From the NCBI GenBank assembly GCA_007844125.1, contig CM017556.1, positions 84,358,364-84,422,363 of the forward strand: 64,000 bases of DNA. Direction: 5' to 3'. Numbering within the stretch: the stretch's first letter is position 1; each line of letters starts with the position of its first letter. This document shows, in pieces, positions 1 to 11,990 of this stretch. The translations under genes and the position numbers were made by a program. The stretch comes from Sinonovacula constricta (Eukaryota > Mollusca > Bivalvia > Cardiida > Solecurtidae). Under the pieces are notes generated by a model. The model was not told the origin of the DNA. It saw only the letters and a program-made list of their open reading frames with translations, and made no database searches.

Positions 1-2003
1 GACAACAATAAAATTTGTATTATTTCTGAATGTATATGTTTTTATTTATTTATTTGGTTTGTTAAATGTACAGTTAAAACAAACCAGAAAAAGGACAATG
101 TAAGGATTTGTATTTATTTTACTACCTCCTGTAGACTTAATTGTTCAAGTTTTGAAGAAAAAAACTGGATCTTTGTACAAGATGTCTACAAAAAGTAGTA
201 GCATCTGGGGTATATGTCTCTTTTTCAGTTAAATGGGAAAAATAATGGCCATCACTTTCTTTTTTGCTTAGTTTCAAATCTGGTTGCATAAACTCAATGA
301 TTTGGTTGTATTTATTTTATATTTAATAAAAAATATACATTATAGTTAAAATTTATTTTATATTACCCTGTGTTCTTTGACTAAATATTTATTTTTTTAT
401 CAAAAATGTCAAACTTTAAAGTTTTGACATTTTTTACAAAAAAGTACTATTGACCAAAACATGACAAGCAGCACAAAGCAATGTACTTTTTTTAATAATA
501 TCTTTGCAGTCAATATGAATCAAAATACCTCAACATTACAATTTATGCAAACAGATTGGAAACTAAGCACAAAAGTGTAATGGCCTTTATTTTTTCCACT
601 TACCAGTATATGAAAAAGAGCCCAAACGAAAAGAAATGATAGGAGCATGGAATTGAAAGAAAATGTATGTTAATATACAAGTTTATTCATGAGATCTTAG
701 ATCCAGCTTAACTGTATAATTTAGTTGTATTATTGAATGTTTCTTGAGTAAAATACAAATAAAAATATGATTATGATTGTATATTAATTATGGTTTGGAT
801 GTTTTCATTTTGTGGATATATAAAAATTAAGGTATTTCTATTTTGTATGAAACCTTTTTAGAAGAATAAAAAGCTGTCTAGCCTAAATTTGACTGTGTCA
901 GATTCAATTTCCATTTAGGAGCTCATAATTAAAAAAAATGTCTTTAACATACTCTTGACTAAACAGACATTACTCTTTGGTTGTATATATTTATTCACAT
1001 AACAAATGATTACAGCAACTTTGTACACAAATTTTCATAATTTTCTCTTAAGCTGTCCTGATTTATTTCATAAATATTCCATACAGTATAACAATTACAT
1101 GTATAAAAGCTTTAATTTTTGCAATAAAAGCATCATTCCATTAACCAAAAAAATATTTTAAGTAATAAAATGATATTTTTAAATTGTTGCCAATGTCAAG
1201 TAGGTACATTAAATGTACAGTATGGGTTCACACAGCGGCAACAATACCATACCATATAAAGTATTATAATTATATAATTAGATACCATTATATATGGTGT
1301 TAATTGGCATCACTTAGTGTACTGTACTAATTAAGTATCACATAAACAAAGGAAAGATTTTATATTACTGATGCAAGGTAATTGTTCTAATTTAGGGGTA
1401 CAGCTGTATTCTGGGCAAATTTTATAACAGGTGTTAATTCACTTTTAATTAGTACTCCTAAACTGCAAGAAATCCTACGTACAATCTGTGGAAAAAACCC
1501 ATTAGTTAATAATGATATTTATTTATGTTACCTATTATACTCACAAAATGACCACCTTCGTATGAGCTTCTGATGTATAATTGAAATAAGTTCATATGAA
1601 ATATTTGTTAAGATATTTTATTATATCATTGCTTAATAAGATCCTCATGAATATTGCTGTCAATGAAACTGATATTTTGTTTAATATATGTTAATTTCAG
1701 AGGATGTTTTTTTGATATATGTTAATTTCGTAACTATTATATTCCTTTCCTAATAAGATATCGTAACAATGTGATGGATATACAAAACCAGACTAAGGTT
1801 TTCATGAAGTTTCTTTGGAAATGTGTTAAAACCATCCTTAATACGAATAATTAATGTTTTTATAATTTTTCATTTGTTAATGGATGTTCACTTATATTAT
1901 TAAACTAGGAGGTTTATTGTGTTATATTTTATTTGGAAATTTATTTCTTGAAGTATAAGCCTGAATTTGTCCATGTATAGATCTTTGATGCAAACCAACA
2001 TGT
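1..2003. other. AT-rich sequence, no gene seen
   Basis: No open frame with coding character, no splice-supported exon and no recognisable repeat family. The stretch is dense in A/T runs and short TATA-like strings. Confidence 0.6.
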
Positions 2004-2010
2004 TCCAACC

Positions 2011-2310
2011 GGACCTGGTAGCGCAATCGGTAGAGCGTCGGCTCCAGGTATGGGAGGCCCCGGGTTCAATACCAAGCCCTTGACATACCAAAGTCATTAC
2101 AAATCGTAGTGGTATATTTCCCTTGCTAACGCTCCAGCAAATATAAGGGTAGTTTACGACTGGTTTGCCAGGTGTCAGGATAATCTGACTGGGTCTGGTA
2201 TCATGTCAGGTGTTCATGGCATGCTATACAGCACTGTATTTGAATCAAGTGGACACTGTCTATAGATAACTGAAATACCATTGGTGGGACAATTAACCCA
2301 ATAAACAAAC
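2011..2310 (+). mobile_element. SINE family A, near full length
   Basis: tRNA-derived head with an A-box-like GGTAGCGCAATCGGTAGAG and a B-box-like GGGTTCAATACC. It is followed by a body found at eight other places in the window and ends in CAATAAACAAAC. The string CATGTTC on both flanks (about 2001 and 2313) is a short target duplication. The head has the two internal Pol III promoter boxes; no protein is encoded. Confidence 0.85.
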
Positions 2311-3159
2311 AGCATGTTCACTTTAAAATAATAGTCAAAACAAACAGTTGCATCGAAGCCATGTTACTTTATTTTTTTATAAAAGGGCATTAGCTTAGAG
2401 CTGATTTAGATTGTTATTTTTGTAGTTTGACTTGAACAAAGTTATCTGGCTATCCTCTATAAATACAGGTAATGTACTTCGCCATGTTAAACTAGTTATG
2501 TTTAACAATACAACCAACATAAATATTTGACCAGACCATACTAACATGTTTACACTAAATTTAGATGTGGTAAGAGCAAATATTACGAATGTTCACTTTG
2601 ATTTTTTTTATATTCTTTTTTTATTTTTAGCGGCAAGTTAAGTTTGTGTTAGTTAAGATGTTTTACCCATTATTGGGATTCTAGATAGATTTTCTCTTTG
2701 CTAATTGAAATCAATTTTAAATAGTTTCACTTTTTGACATAGAAGTACACGTATCAGAAAAAGATGATACACAAATTAAGTTTTATGTTCAGAACTGGAT
2801 GTATGCTCATTGCTTAAGATATTTGCTGAAAACTGTGGTTTGCACTTGATAAGAAGTGAAATCTTTACAAGCATGAAGAAGAAGTAAGAACTTTAGTGCT
2901 AAACTTCTTCAGTAAACTGACTGCTTTCCTTACCAGTACATACAATTTCCTAAAATCTAGCTTAATAAACTCATCAACAGAATGTGATATGTTTTGGAAA
3001 ACTAAAATTGTAACATATCAGCGTGAAGATTGATTTGGTTTTGGCTATTAGTTTTGGTTATTTGTTTTGGCTATTAGTGTTCATCCTTGTCAAAGTCAGC
3101 TCTTGCTAGAAGCTGTCCGATTCTGATCTTCATTTTCTTTTGCTGACATCTTGGGCACC
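2311..3159. other. No gene or repeat recognised
   Basis: AT-rich, with a run of T-rich segments near 2600. I see no supported exon. Confidence 0.5.
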
Positions 3160-3471
3160 GGACCTTGTAGTGCAATCAGTAGAGCGTCGGCTCCAGGTAC
3201 GGAAGGCTGTGGGTTAAATCCCGGACCAGGACATACCAAAGTCGTAAAAAATGGTAGTGGTATAGCTCCCATGATAACGCTCAAGCAAATATAAGGGTAG
3301 TTCCATGACTGGTTGGCCCGGTGTCAGGATAATGTGACTTGGTGTGGTATCATGTCAGGGGTTTGCAGGATTTTACACACATTGAAGGCAGCACTTTATC
3401 TGCTTCCAGTTGACACTGTCTCCAGATGACTGAAATACTGTTGGTGGGACGATAAAACCCAATAAACAAAC
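3160..3471 (+). mobile_element. SINE family A
   Basis: Same head (GGACCTTGTAGTGCAATC), core and CAATAAACAAAC tail as the copy at 2.0 kb, with more substitutions. The degraded B box (GGGTTAAATCCC) argues that this copy is not transcribed. Confidence 0.85.
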
Positions 3472-3520
3472 ATCTATGATTTGGTATTGCATAGTTGTAA
3501 AAGCAACACCTTGGACTTGA

Positions 3521-3664
3521 CTTTGCCGCCTAGCACGTTGGGTTGGTGACTTTGCCGCCTAGCACGTTGGGTTGGTGACTTTGCCGCCTACCACGTTGGG
3601 TTGGTGACTTTGCCGCCTACCACGTTGGGTTGGTGACTTTGCCGCCTACCACGTTGGGTTGGAG
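3521..3664 (+). repeat. 29-bp tandem repeat, about five units
   Basis: Units of the form CTTTGCCGCCTA[G/C]CACGTTG plus GGTTGGTGA, almost identical. The last unit runs directly into a SINE tail, so the array may have grown from the edge of that element. Confidence 0.9.
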
Positions 3665-3800
3665 TCCTGTTAGGGGCAAAGGACTTAATGTGGGAAGGTC
3701 TCCCAGCTGACCTGCTGCATGCCAGTGTTTCTGCCCAGACATTTGTCTGTGGTCTTCTTTCACCAAAATAGCAGGTTGTCATTATAATGACATAATTGGT
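3665..3800 (+). mobile_element. SINE tail fragment (5S/C-type tail)
   Basis: Matches the 3' part of the composite element at 26.7 kb: shared strings include CCCAGACATTT, GTCTTC and CACCAAAATAGC, followed by an AATTGGT stretch. The head is missing. Confidence 0.65.
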
Positions 3801-4573
3801 TGCTGCAGTATACTTTTCTGTGACACCACTAGATACATAGATAATAATTATTGTAGTGTCAAGTTTGTTCTGGGTTGTTGAAAGTCAATGCCAATGTCAG
3901 TCGCCTGGGTACCACATTATTTCTGTTTGAAATTATAGCTAGTTTGGTAATTGGCAATTATAGTATGTCCAATTGATGAATGAAAAAGTATTTGCTTTGA
4001 TTTTACACTCATTGAAGATAGATAATTTGCATCTATTTGTATGATTATTAAAGATAGTATCAAATGTCTATCTATTTCTATGACTACTAGTATTTGCCAT
4101 CCAAGTTGTATTTGTTGTTTATGTTGTATGACAGTGAAGCCTTTGATAAATCTTTCGGTAAGTTTAGTTAATGATGTTTGATGTAAATTACTTTATAAAG
4201 GTGTGACTATTTTGATGAAGCTAAACATGAAAACATGGGACTTCATCCTTTAGAGGCTCATAAATATGTTTTCAAAATAGAAAAAAATGTCTCACAACAA
4301 CACCTGTATCTAGCAGCTTTTAATTCTTTTTGCTTTTTTGACGTATTTTGTATTTTCATGTGTTTCTTAGTTAACTTTATAATTAATGTAAATGTTTTAT
4401 ATAGGTATTTTGTATTTGAATCTCAATTTAGTTAATTTGACATGAATGTTACTTTAGTAGGATCTGGTGAAAATAAAACAAACAAAAAACAACATATTCA
4501 GTATCTTCTTTGTTATTATGAATGTGTATTACTATTGAGGTAAGAAGATTACAGTTTAAGACTTTTGCCTCAG
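3801..4573. other. No gene seen
   Basis: The 66-codon open frame at 4235-4435 has a hydrophobic, AT-driven composition, no splice context and no repeat partner. I do not call it a gene. Confidence 0.5.
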
Positions 4574-4858
4574 CACCGGCCGCAATAGCTCAGTTGGTAG
4601 AGTGTGGGCTTGTGGATTGGGAGGTTGTGAGTTCAAATCCTGGCTGGGTCAAACCAATGACTTTAAAGTTGGTAGTAGTGGCTTCCCTCCTAACGCTCAG
4701 GGCTAAAGGGACTGCATTACGTCTGACTCGTCAGTATCTGTATAATGGACCGGCCGGGTTCAGTCTCTGGGCACCTCATAAGTGCCCCTGTGCTATAATG
4801 ATAGAAATGTTGCGCAGTTTTGGCAAAAATGCAGGCCTATCCCATCCCATCCTTGCCT
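4574..4858 (+). mobile_element. SINE family B, full length
   Basis: Begins ACCGGCCGCAATAGCTCAGT, a good tRNA-like 5' end with A box, and has a B-box-like GAGTTCAAATCC. The 3' part contains the hairpin GGGCACCTCATAAGTGCCC and ends near AAAAATGCAGGC. Copies also lie at 25.0, 51.2 and 54.9 kb. Confidence 0.85.
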
Positions 4859-5084
4859 AAGTTTCAAATAGTTGAAAAACATTACAATGCTTTTGATTCT
4901 CCCAAACTTAAAACAAGGTAATAAATGAATTTTTACATTATGTCAAATTATTATATAGTTTTAAGAAGATGTACTTTAACCTGTATTTCATTGTGGTAAA
5001 TTTTTTGCTGTTTTGTTAAATTTTAAAATGAAATTTGACCATGCCACTTTAAACATTTTTTGTTGGTTTGTTTTTTGCTAGATC

Positions 5085-5287
5085 ACACCAACACAGTTAT
5101 AGGCAACTACTTGTTGGTGGAGGAATACCCCAGTTATATTTCTGGGTAGACCCACTGCTGCACCACAGGATAGCTTGAAAACCTCCCCACATGAAAAATG
5201 CTGCCCGAACGGGACTCGAACCCACGCAGTCAGGGGCTGAGGAGTTACAAGTCAGAAACTCTAACCACTGATACAAGGGCGCCCCCC
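5085..5287 (-). mobile_element. SINE family C
   Basis: Read on the minus strand, the head starts GGGCGCCCTTGTATCAGTGG, with a B-box-like GGGTTCGAGTCCCG. The tail has TGGGGTATTCCTCCACCAAC. The element abuts the TIR element that starts at 5288. Confidence 0.75.
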
Positions 5288-5857
5288 TATAGATAGTTTC
5301 CACACCAGTGAAAATCCCTTATCTTGGCAGCCATCTTTGATGGTAACTTCATGGGATTTTCACTTGAATTGTACAGAAGGGTAAATTTTATTTTCTTGTA
5401 ATTTCTTCGTTTGTGGTCCAAAAATTAAAAGCTATACACCATTGGAAAGCTCTTGCAATTCATATTTTTAGAATACAATATTTTTACAATTGATAAATGC
5501 ACACAGAATTGATACACAGAAATAAATAAAACTATTGGCTCATACTTAAAACAAAATTAACAGTGTGTCATTTTCGGTTATATTTCCTTAACCTTTTAAA
5601 CTATCAAAATATAGTTTTGATATTTAAAATACTTTATTTAAGCTGTTAAATTTGATCAGAGACGTATAACAACATTATTTTATCTACGTCTCTGATTTGA
5701 TATAATTCAGTAAAATAGACTGAAAAATAAAAAAAAAAGTGGTGAGTTTAATACAGCACATATTTCCTGATTTGGCCTGCATTAGCTTCTGCCCACAAAG
5801 ATGGCTGCCTTAAACAGTCTTATCAGTGTCGATGACATCACATGGAAACTATCTATA
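5288..5857 (+). mobile_element. TIR element R3 (570 bp), with a nested 38-bp insert
   Basis: Terminal inverted repeats TATAGATAGTTTCCA (5288-5302) and TGGAAACTATCTATA (5843-5857). The interior aligns along most of its length with 25934-26406 in the same orientation. Inverted GGCAGCCATCTTTG / CAAAGATGGCTGCC motifs (YY1-like) lie just inside the ends. No transposase frame; non-autonomous. Confidence 0.8.
5657..5694. mobile_element. 38-bp hairpin insert with 7-bp target duplication
   Basis: CAGAGACGTA at one end and TACGTCTCTG at the other, flanked by ATTTGAT at 5650-5656 and 5695-5701. The sister R3 copy at 26.24 kb lacks the 38 bp and one ATTTGAT-like copy, so it shows the empty site. CAGAG ends suggest a hAT-type origin, although hAT duplications are usually 8 bp. 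Confidence 0.75.
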
Positions 5858-6223
5858 CCAGTTCTACTCACCTTACTACAAGTTTAACTTTACATTGAAC
5901 TTGAATCATGATAAAAGTGGCTGATTATGTTTTTAAATATTTATTATTTTTGTCTATTCTATTTGGCCATGGAAAGAAATAAAATTACAACACTCACCAG
6001 CTAGATTAATAATAAGAAGCACTGGTTTTAACGGATAATTACTCAAATTGCTGGCCAAATAAGCAATAGTTCTTCATGGAACACTTTATGGACAGTACCA
6101 ATAGAAACGTCTAACACTGAACTTTTTGTTTTTTCTCCCAGCAGATCAATATAAAGGAAGTAGAAAAAACTCTGTGACCTACCGGTATTTACAGTTCTCT
6201 GTACTCAACATCAGCAGCGCATC

Positions 6224-6302
6224 CCTTTTATGTCCCTTTTATGTCCCTTTTATGTCTCTTTTATGTCTCGTTTATGTCCCTTTCATGTCTCTTTTATGTC
6301 TT
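6224..6302 (+). repeat. 12-bp tandem repeat (CTTTTATGTCCC)
   Basis: About six and a half units, the later ones mutated to CTCTTTTATGTC and similar. The period is a multiple of three, which explains the frame open across it (6126-6404). Confidence 0.85.
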
Positions 6303-6349
6303 AGCCGAATCCCGAACTTTCTGCAGAAATATTGTGTCCTATATATTAA

Positions 6350-7303
6350 TGGGTGGAATCCGACAGTTTGGACTAAGGATTTCTGTTCTCAAATAACCAA
6401 ATAATTACCTAAAAGGGTCCGGCAAAATGCTATTCACTGCTGCCCTAGATCAGTGTAAACAGCGAAGCATCAACCCCAACTGGTCGTTTCATTGCAAACG
6501 TGTATTTCCTGTCGGAGTGACACGGCATCGATAGCTATTTTTAACCGAAGAAAACCACGTGACAATTTACTCTTAAGATCACGTTATATCGTCATCCGGG
6601 TAGTTCATCCTGACGGCGATATCTCAATCGGAACACCTCGGATAATTCACGAATCATCTCTCGGATGGAAGTAGGTAGTCGGATTACCCCGGCCATTTCC
6701 CTAAATGGGACTTCTTTTGTGACAGACGTCAAAACAAAGATGACTGCTCGGATGAGAGCTCACTATAGTACGATGCCTGTAAAACTTCACTATGTGGCTG
6801 CTTCTAATTAAAATCATCCAAGTTTAATTTACCCGGCGCAGCAAAGACAAAGCTGTCAAACGACGCCAGTGTTTATGTTTTGTGCGATCTACATTTTAAG
6901 CATCTTCTTCCGGCGAACAAAACGATCGTGATTTGAGCACGTATCATTGCACCAGATACATCCAAGGGATGATTGTCCCGAGGACGGAATTACCCGAGGA
7001 GTTCCGATTGGGTGATATCTCTTTTAAGAAGGATCACTATCGTGCTTATTGATAGATTTGGAAAGAATGAACATTAAATTGTTTTTCTTTGTCAATTTAT
7101 GCAGTTTAACAAAAATATGTTGTGCTCAAAATCGTCATTTTTTAGACTAAAGTGAGTTTATGCACAAATTATTCATGAATTCCTCAAAACAGTAAAAGGT
7201 GCTCTTACGTGTATTTGACAAAGCCAGACGTTCGGATACCACCCATAAAATCGAGTGATTGCATGTATTTGACAAAGCCAAACTTTCGGATACCATTTTC
7301 CTT
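6350..7303 (+). mobile_element. MITE M1 copy, split by an H element
   Basis: Starts GGGTGGAATCCGACAGTTTG and ends ...TTCGGATACCACCCAT at about 7247; a second partial 3' end (AACTTTCGGATACCAT) follows to 7303. M1 consensus sequence resumes exactly after the H element's right target duplication (7011-7020), giving a host copy of normal M1 length. It contains the family motif CACGTGAC near 6555. Confidence 0.85.
6625..7010 (+). mobile_element. H element A1 (386 bp), 10-bp target duplication
   Basis: Ends CAATCGGAACACCTCGG and CCCGAGGAGTTCCGATTG. Flanks GGCGATATCT (6615-6624) and GGTGATATCT (7011-7020) differ at one base. It is a shortened relative of the element at 15.2 kb: the stretch around 6790-6835, read on the minus strand, aligns with the beginning of that element's helicase-like segment. 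Confidence 0.85.
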
Positions 7304-7959
7304 GTTTGTATAAAAGGTAATTTTCAAAGGAAGAAAATAGTACAATCGAGTTGCATTTTTGACCAATTATAGATTTAATGTCAGGGCCCAGTTAATGTTG
7401 ATGTATAATAAAAAGATCAATTTGTAAAATTTTACAGAGATACACGTTTCCCATCCGTAAATTATATGGAATGTAAAATACTTCAATCAGCAAGTTAGTT
7501 GGTCTTAACCATTTATTTAAAGTGAACCCTACTGTTTATAAATCGAACGCCCCCGCCCCCCCCCCCCCCCCCCCACTCTCCACCTCTCACCCCCATACCC
7601 GGATCTTTCAAGAAATACATTCTTTGTAATTTTTATCATTACATGCGTCTAGTGCTACAAATAAGAACAGTATGCATGTATTTACACTTAACCTTATTAA
7701 AACGCATTAAAAGTAAACTTTGTAAAAATCAACAACACTTTCTTTGAAGATCTGTCAAGCATCTAAAATGCAGGAAATGTTTTCTAGATATCTGAAAGAT
7801 TACTCGTATGGTTTCTCGCTTAATTTGATCTCTCCCCTAATCCCAGGAAACATATGATCATATATTAATTTTGTCGCCGAAAATACAAACAGTTTGGACT
7901 CATGGAAACGGTTTTAACTTTTCAAAATGCAGGAAACGGCTGTCTTTGGCTGCTCTGTT
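7304..7959. other. No gene; C-rich tract at 7550-7575
   Basis: A C-run with short CCCCG interruptions lies at 7548-7575. The rest is AT-rich with no exon that I can support. Confidence 0.55.
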
Positions 7960-8430
7960 TTAAAGGTGGTCGGACATTTTGGAAATATTTATTCTCAAAT
8001 AACCAAAGAAGTCATTGTTACCTGAAAGTATCTTGCAAAATGCTGGTCATCGGTTCCCTAGATCAATGTGAACAATGAGACATAAATCCCCATTTTGCAT
8101 TGCAAACATGTATTTCCTATCTGAGCCACGCTTCAGAGATGGCTATTGATAACTAGGAAATCACGTGACAACTACCTTTTGAGATTACGTTATATCTATG
8201 TCTATTTTTAGCAGAGATCACGGTCGTGCTTATTTATAGATTTCGAAGGATTGAATTTTAGATTGTTTTTATGGTGAATTTTAGTGTCTAACAATGTATG
8301 CAGTATTCAAAACTGCCTTTACTTATACTAAATTATGAGTTTATGCGGAAATTATGATTAAATTCCCCAAAGCAGTGGTAAGGTGTTGTTACATGTATTT
8401 TCGGTAAACTGTCGGATCCCACCCTTAAAG
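7960..8430 (+). mobile_element. MITE M1 copy
   Basis: Starts AAAGGTGGTCGGACATTTTG and ends AAACTGTCGGATCCCACCCTT. It carries TCACGTGAC and a deletion that removes part of the CRE-like block but leaves TCTATTTTTAGCAGAG. Confidence 0.85.
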
Positions 8431-9159
8431 GTCTTCTTGGGTAGCATACCCCCAGACACCACTTGCACGACTAGCACCTCTGGTGCTCGTTCAGTTTGGA
8501 CACTCCCTAAAACAAAATTCTGAATCCTCCTCTGGCGTGTACGTTATACGCTCAAGTTGTAAAAAAGTGTTGTCATTTTTTCGCCCTTTGAAAAGGAGTG
8601 AATTAATTGTCGCTTTCTGATTGATAAAAACCAGATGGATTGTGACCAAGACAACATCCCTTGCGCTGTTGTTTTCCAACAGTCCTTGTTTTCTTTGTAA
8701 ACCCGCCGTTTGCTGTCCTAAATATTGGCTAGAGTGTTATTGTCTTACTGAGAATCTAATTTAAACATTAGGAATACTTGCTAATTGAACCTGCAGACGT
8801 ATTTGATGATAAACATAAGAAAGGAAAATATTCCGTTTGCTTTATAGTGTACTCAGTGTGTATTTCATGTCCATTTTTTCCCATTTCTTCATTGAAATAT
8901 ACATTTGTACCTATATTTATATTTATAAACATGTTCGTGGGTCATAAATCAATTTTAGAATCGACCAACACTGCGAAATTTAAAGACAGCAACGTCATGA
9001 TTATAAACAATATTCGTCAGCAATGTCTCTTTTTAAATTTTACTTTGGTATTATTAAAACTTCCTTATTCATGTGAACTTTAATTGATTTAAAATTCTGG
9101 AACAAATGCTGCTCATGAGTTTCCATTAAATATTTAAAGTTATCTTTATACATTGTAGA
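8431..9159. other. No supported gene
   Basis: Open frames at 8491-8679 (-) and 8778-9083 (+) have no splice context, repeat partner or family motif visible to me. Confidence 0.5.
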
Positions 9160-9500
9160 TGCTGATGCATTTTTATGGCCAGGGATAGATCGGGGGGGGG
9201 GGGGATGCACCCCCACCAACCAGGTAAAAGAGTCATGAAAACACATACATGTAAAATTAAAAACATTAAGCGTTTAAAGTAAATTTTGTCTGTTAACTGC
9301 TTAGGTCGAAGTTAGGGTCTCTTTATCTATCTGTCTCTCTCTCTTTTTCTCTCTCTCCTCCTCCTCTCTCTCTGTCTCTTTCTGTCTTCTCTCTCCTCTC
9401 TCTCTCTCTCTGACTTTATATATATATATATATTATACTGCGACAAAGTTGGATGAATTGATTCATCCCCCCGCCCTTATATTTTCTGGATCCGCCCCTT
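9160..9500 (-). mobile_element. Repeat R4, hAT-like short element
   Basis: On the minus strand it contains CCCTAACTTCGACCTAAGCA and GTGTTTTCATGACTCTTTTACC, both shared with 36.99-37.13 kb and 43.87-44.01 kb. The right edge TCTGGATCCGCCCC resembles the CAGGGGCGGATCCAGA ends common in invertebrate hAT elements. CT- and TA-microsatellites (9320-9435) lie inside. The exact limits are uncertain. Confidence 0.45.
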
Positions 9501-9710
9501 CTTATGTAAGCGTGCACTAAGGTTTGTTTTATTTACTGTCAAGTTTACAATAGCTTATACTTTTGAAAATTATTATAAACCCTGTTTTGCAGTTAAACCA
9601 GTCGTTTCAAAATCAATGCAATTTTCCTTTATCTACTGTTTTTCATTTTTTTCCAAACTGTCTTCTACTTTTGCACCGTACCCATATATGTCAAGGACTT
9701 AGTATTGAAG

Positions 9711-10202
9711 ATGGTATCCGACAGTTTGGACTAAAGATTGTTTGGTTTAAATAAGAAAAATACCAATATGACCTGAAAAGGTCCTGAAAATGCTGTTCAT
9801 TAATGCCCTAGATCTGTGTGAACAGTGAAACATAAATCCCTACTCTACACTGCCTACGGGTATTATCTATCCGGGCCACGCTGCAGAGCTAGCTATGTTT
9901 TATACTGAACAACACGTGACAACTTACTTTTAAGAACACATTATATCGTCATCCGGGTAGTCCGCACTGTCGTTGATTTCTATTTTTAGCAGAAATCACT
10001 ATCGTGTTTATTTATAGATTTGGAAAATTCAAAATGATTCTTTTCGTAACTTGCTAAGTCTTACGATAAAAGTAGCCTCCAAAGTCGTATTTACTTTTAC
10101 TTAAGTTTGAGTTTAGGCAGAAATTATACCTAAATTACCAAAAAACAATGGGAAAATATTGATAAACGGATTGGATATAGGCAAACTGACTGATACCACC
10201 TT
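9711..10202 (+). mobile_element. MITE M1 copy
   Basis: From GATGGTATCCGACAGTTTGG to ACTGATACCACCTTTG. Interior landmarks are CACGTGAC, TCATCCGGGTAGTCC, CTATTTTTAGCAG and TTATTTATAGATTTGG, in the family order. Confidence 0.9.
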
Positions 10203-10502
10203 TGACAAGGTACGATCGATTTTTACGATTTCTTCCTCTAAGAATAATAAGCTGGACGTCGCCATTATGACCGTATAAATGTGACAGAGCTATGTAACAA
10301 ACAAACAAAACATTTACAAAGGCTTTCATTACAACGGTGGTTATCGTTAACCATGTTAAACGCATATTTATTAGGCCTTTGTGAAGCAGGTTTTAAACAA
10401 GAAACTAATTTGAAACATTCGCAGCTAAGTCTATACAAATGTGACTAGTTATCATAGTAAACATTGAAGTTAAGCGTTTTAACAACGGTCCAAGTCCTTT
10501 AA

Positions 10503-10640
10503 AAATGGTATCTAACAATTTGGTACAATCTTCCCCAGCCTCCCCAATTAATAAACATAATTACTGTGACTTGAAAAGACCCAGTAAAATGTTGGTTTAA
10601 AGCAGCAATTCATTTACTCATTCTCAAGCAATCGCAAGCG
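10503..10640 (+). mobile_element. MITE M1, 5' fragment
   Basis: AAATGGTATCTAACAATTTGG followed by a diverged start of the M1 interior (CTTGAAAAGACCCAG, AAAATGTTGG), then unrelated sequence. Confidence 0.6.
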
Positions 10641-10744
10641 ATCAACGAGAATCTTAAACACAACCCACGGCATGTGACCGACATACGTTTATAAAAAAAC
10701 ATATTAAAAGATTATTTCTCTTATACACAAGCAGAGTGCCGCTG

Positions 10745-11198
10745 GTAGCCTTTAAAGGTGGCATCCAACAGTTTGGACCAAAACTATTTTCATTAAACAT
10801 CCTAATAAACCATTGTTACCCGAACAGATATCGCAAAATGCTGTTTATTGATGTCCTACACCTGCCTGACAAGTGAACCATAACGTCACAATCGTCATTT
10901 CCTATCTGAGTCACCCTGCACAGTTAGGTATTTTTAAACTAAGAAAACCACGTGACCACTTATGGTTTAGCTCATCCACGTCACCCGCTGTGACGTCGAT
11001 GTCTATATTTAGCAGGAATCCCGATCGTTATTATTTATAGATTTGGAAAGAAAATTAACATTTAAGTTTTGATTAACGAGTTTTAATTCCCTAAAATTGA
11101 GATACTCTTGAAAATCATCCAAGCGTAGACTGAAGAACGATTTTTTTCAGTAGAATATATGTTTTAGATATAGGCAAACTATCGTATAGCGCCTTTAA
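10745..11198 (+). mobile_element. MITE M1 copy
   Basis: Starts AAAGGTGGCATCCAACAGTTTG and ends near ATAGCGCCTTTAATG. It retains CCACGTGACC, GTGACGTCGATGTC and CTATATTTAGCAGG. Confidence 0.85.
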
Positions 11199-11674
11199 TG
11201 GCTAGTCGGTGATGTAAATAATGTTTCCATCGTCTTCGGTCAAATGGGTCTATATTTTCAAAAGATTTAAAGTGTGTTTGTTTTTTCATGTCAAATACAG
11301 AAATGTTACAATGTCAATTAAAATGCTATCACGCAAGAATAGCATTAATGTATATATATCATTTTTTTTAATAGACGGTTTTATAGCGAATGAAATTTAT
11401 AAGGCATTTTAATATCATAATTATATTTAATTGTAATCGTAATAAAACAAGTCAATTTAAATTGTAATCTCATAACAGATCTCGTAAAATGCCTCAACAA
11501 TTCTTAAATACAGTAACCATTTTTATAACAATCGGAAATCCTTTTACTAAACAAATAATCCTGCAGCTATAATTGATAATATTCTGGACTAATTCAAATA
11601 TATTAATTATTATTTTATAAAGAGACATCGTCATCTTACATGTTTGTACATCTGTGATAAAATGGTAAAATAAT
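11199..11674. other. No gene seen
   Basis: AT-rich. The open frame 11221-11412 has no supporting context. Confidence 0.5.
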
Positions 11675-11990
11675 AAAACTATGCTTTTATGTTGCCCTCC
11701 CGCCGATTTTTGTAAGGAAAATAATAAAACAAAGCTGACATGTTACCCTCCCGCCGATTTTTGTAAGGAAAATAATAAAACAAAGCTGACATGTTGCCCT
11801 CCCGCCGATTTTTGTAAGGAAAATAATAAAACAAAGCTGACATGTTGCCCTCCCGCCGATTTTTGTAAGGAAAATAATAAAACAAAGCTGACATGTTGCC
11901 CTCCCGCCGATTTTTGTAAGGAAAATAATAAAACAAAGCTGACATGTTACCCTCCCGCCGATATTTGTAAAATAATAAATCTAAGCTGAT
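11675..11990 (+). repeat. 51-bp tandem repeat, about six units
   Basis: Near-identical units containing CCCTCCCGCCGATTTTTGTA and GAAAATAATAAAACAAAG. The period is 17 codons, so frames stay open on both strands (102 and 88 codons). The encoded repeats are by-products of the array. Confidence 0.92.

Noticed and set aside
2011..2090. Possible tRNA genes at the GGTTCGATCC motifs
   Set aside because: Each is followed by a repeated SINE body, lacks a full cloverleaf with a clear anticodon stem, and occurs as diverged copies.
3521..3664. CRISPR-like direct repeats
   Set aside because: Units are contiguous without spacers and the context is a eukaryotic SINE-rich region.
11679..11989. Repeat proteins on both strands at the 51-bp array
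   Set aside because: Unit length is 17 codons; identical repeats open on both strands show array geometry, not coding.
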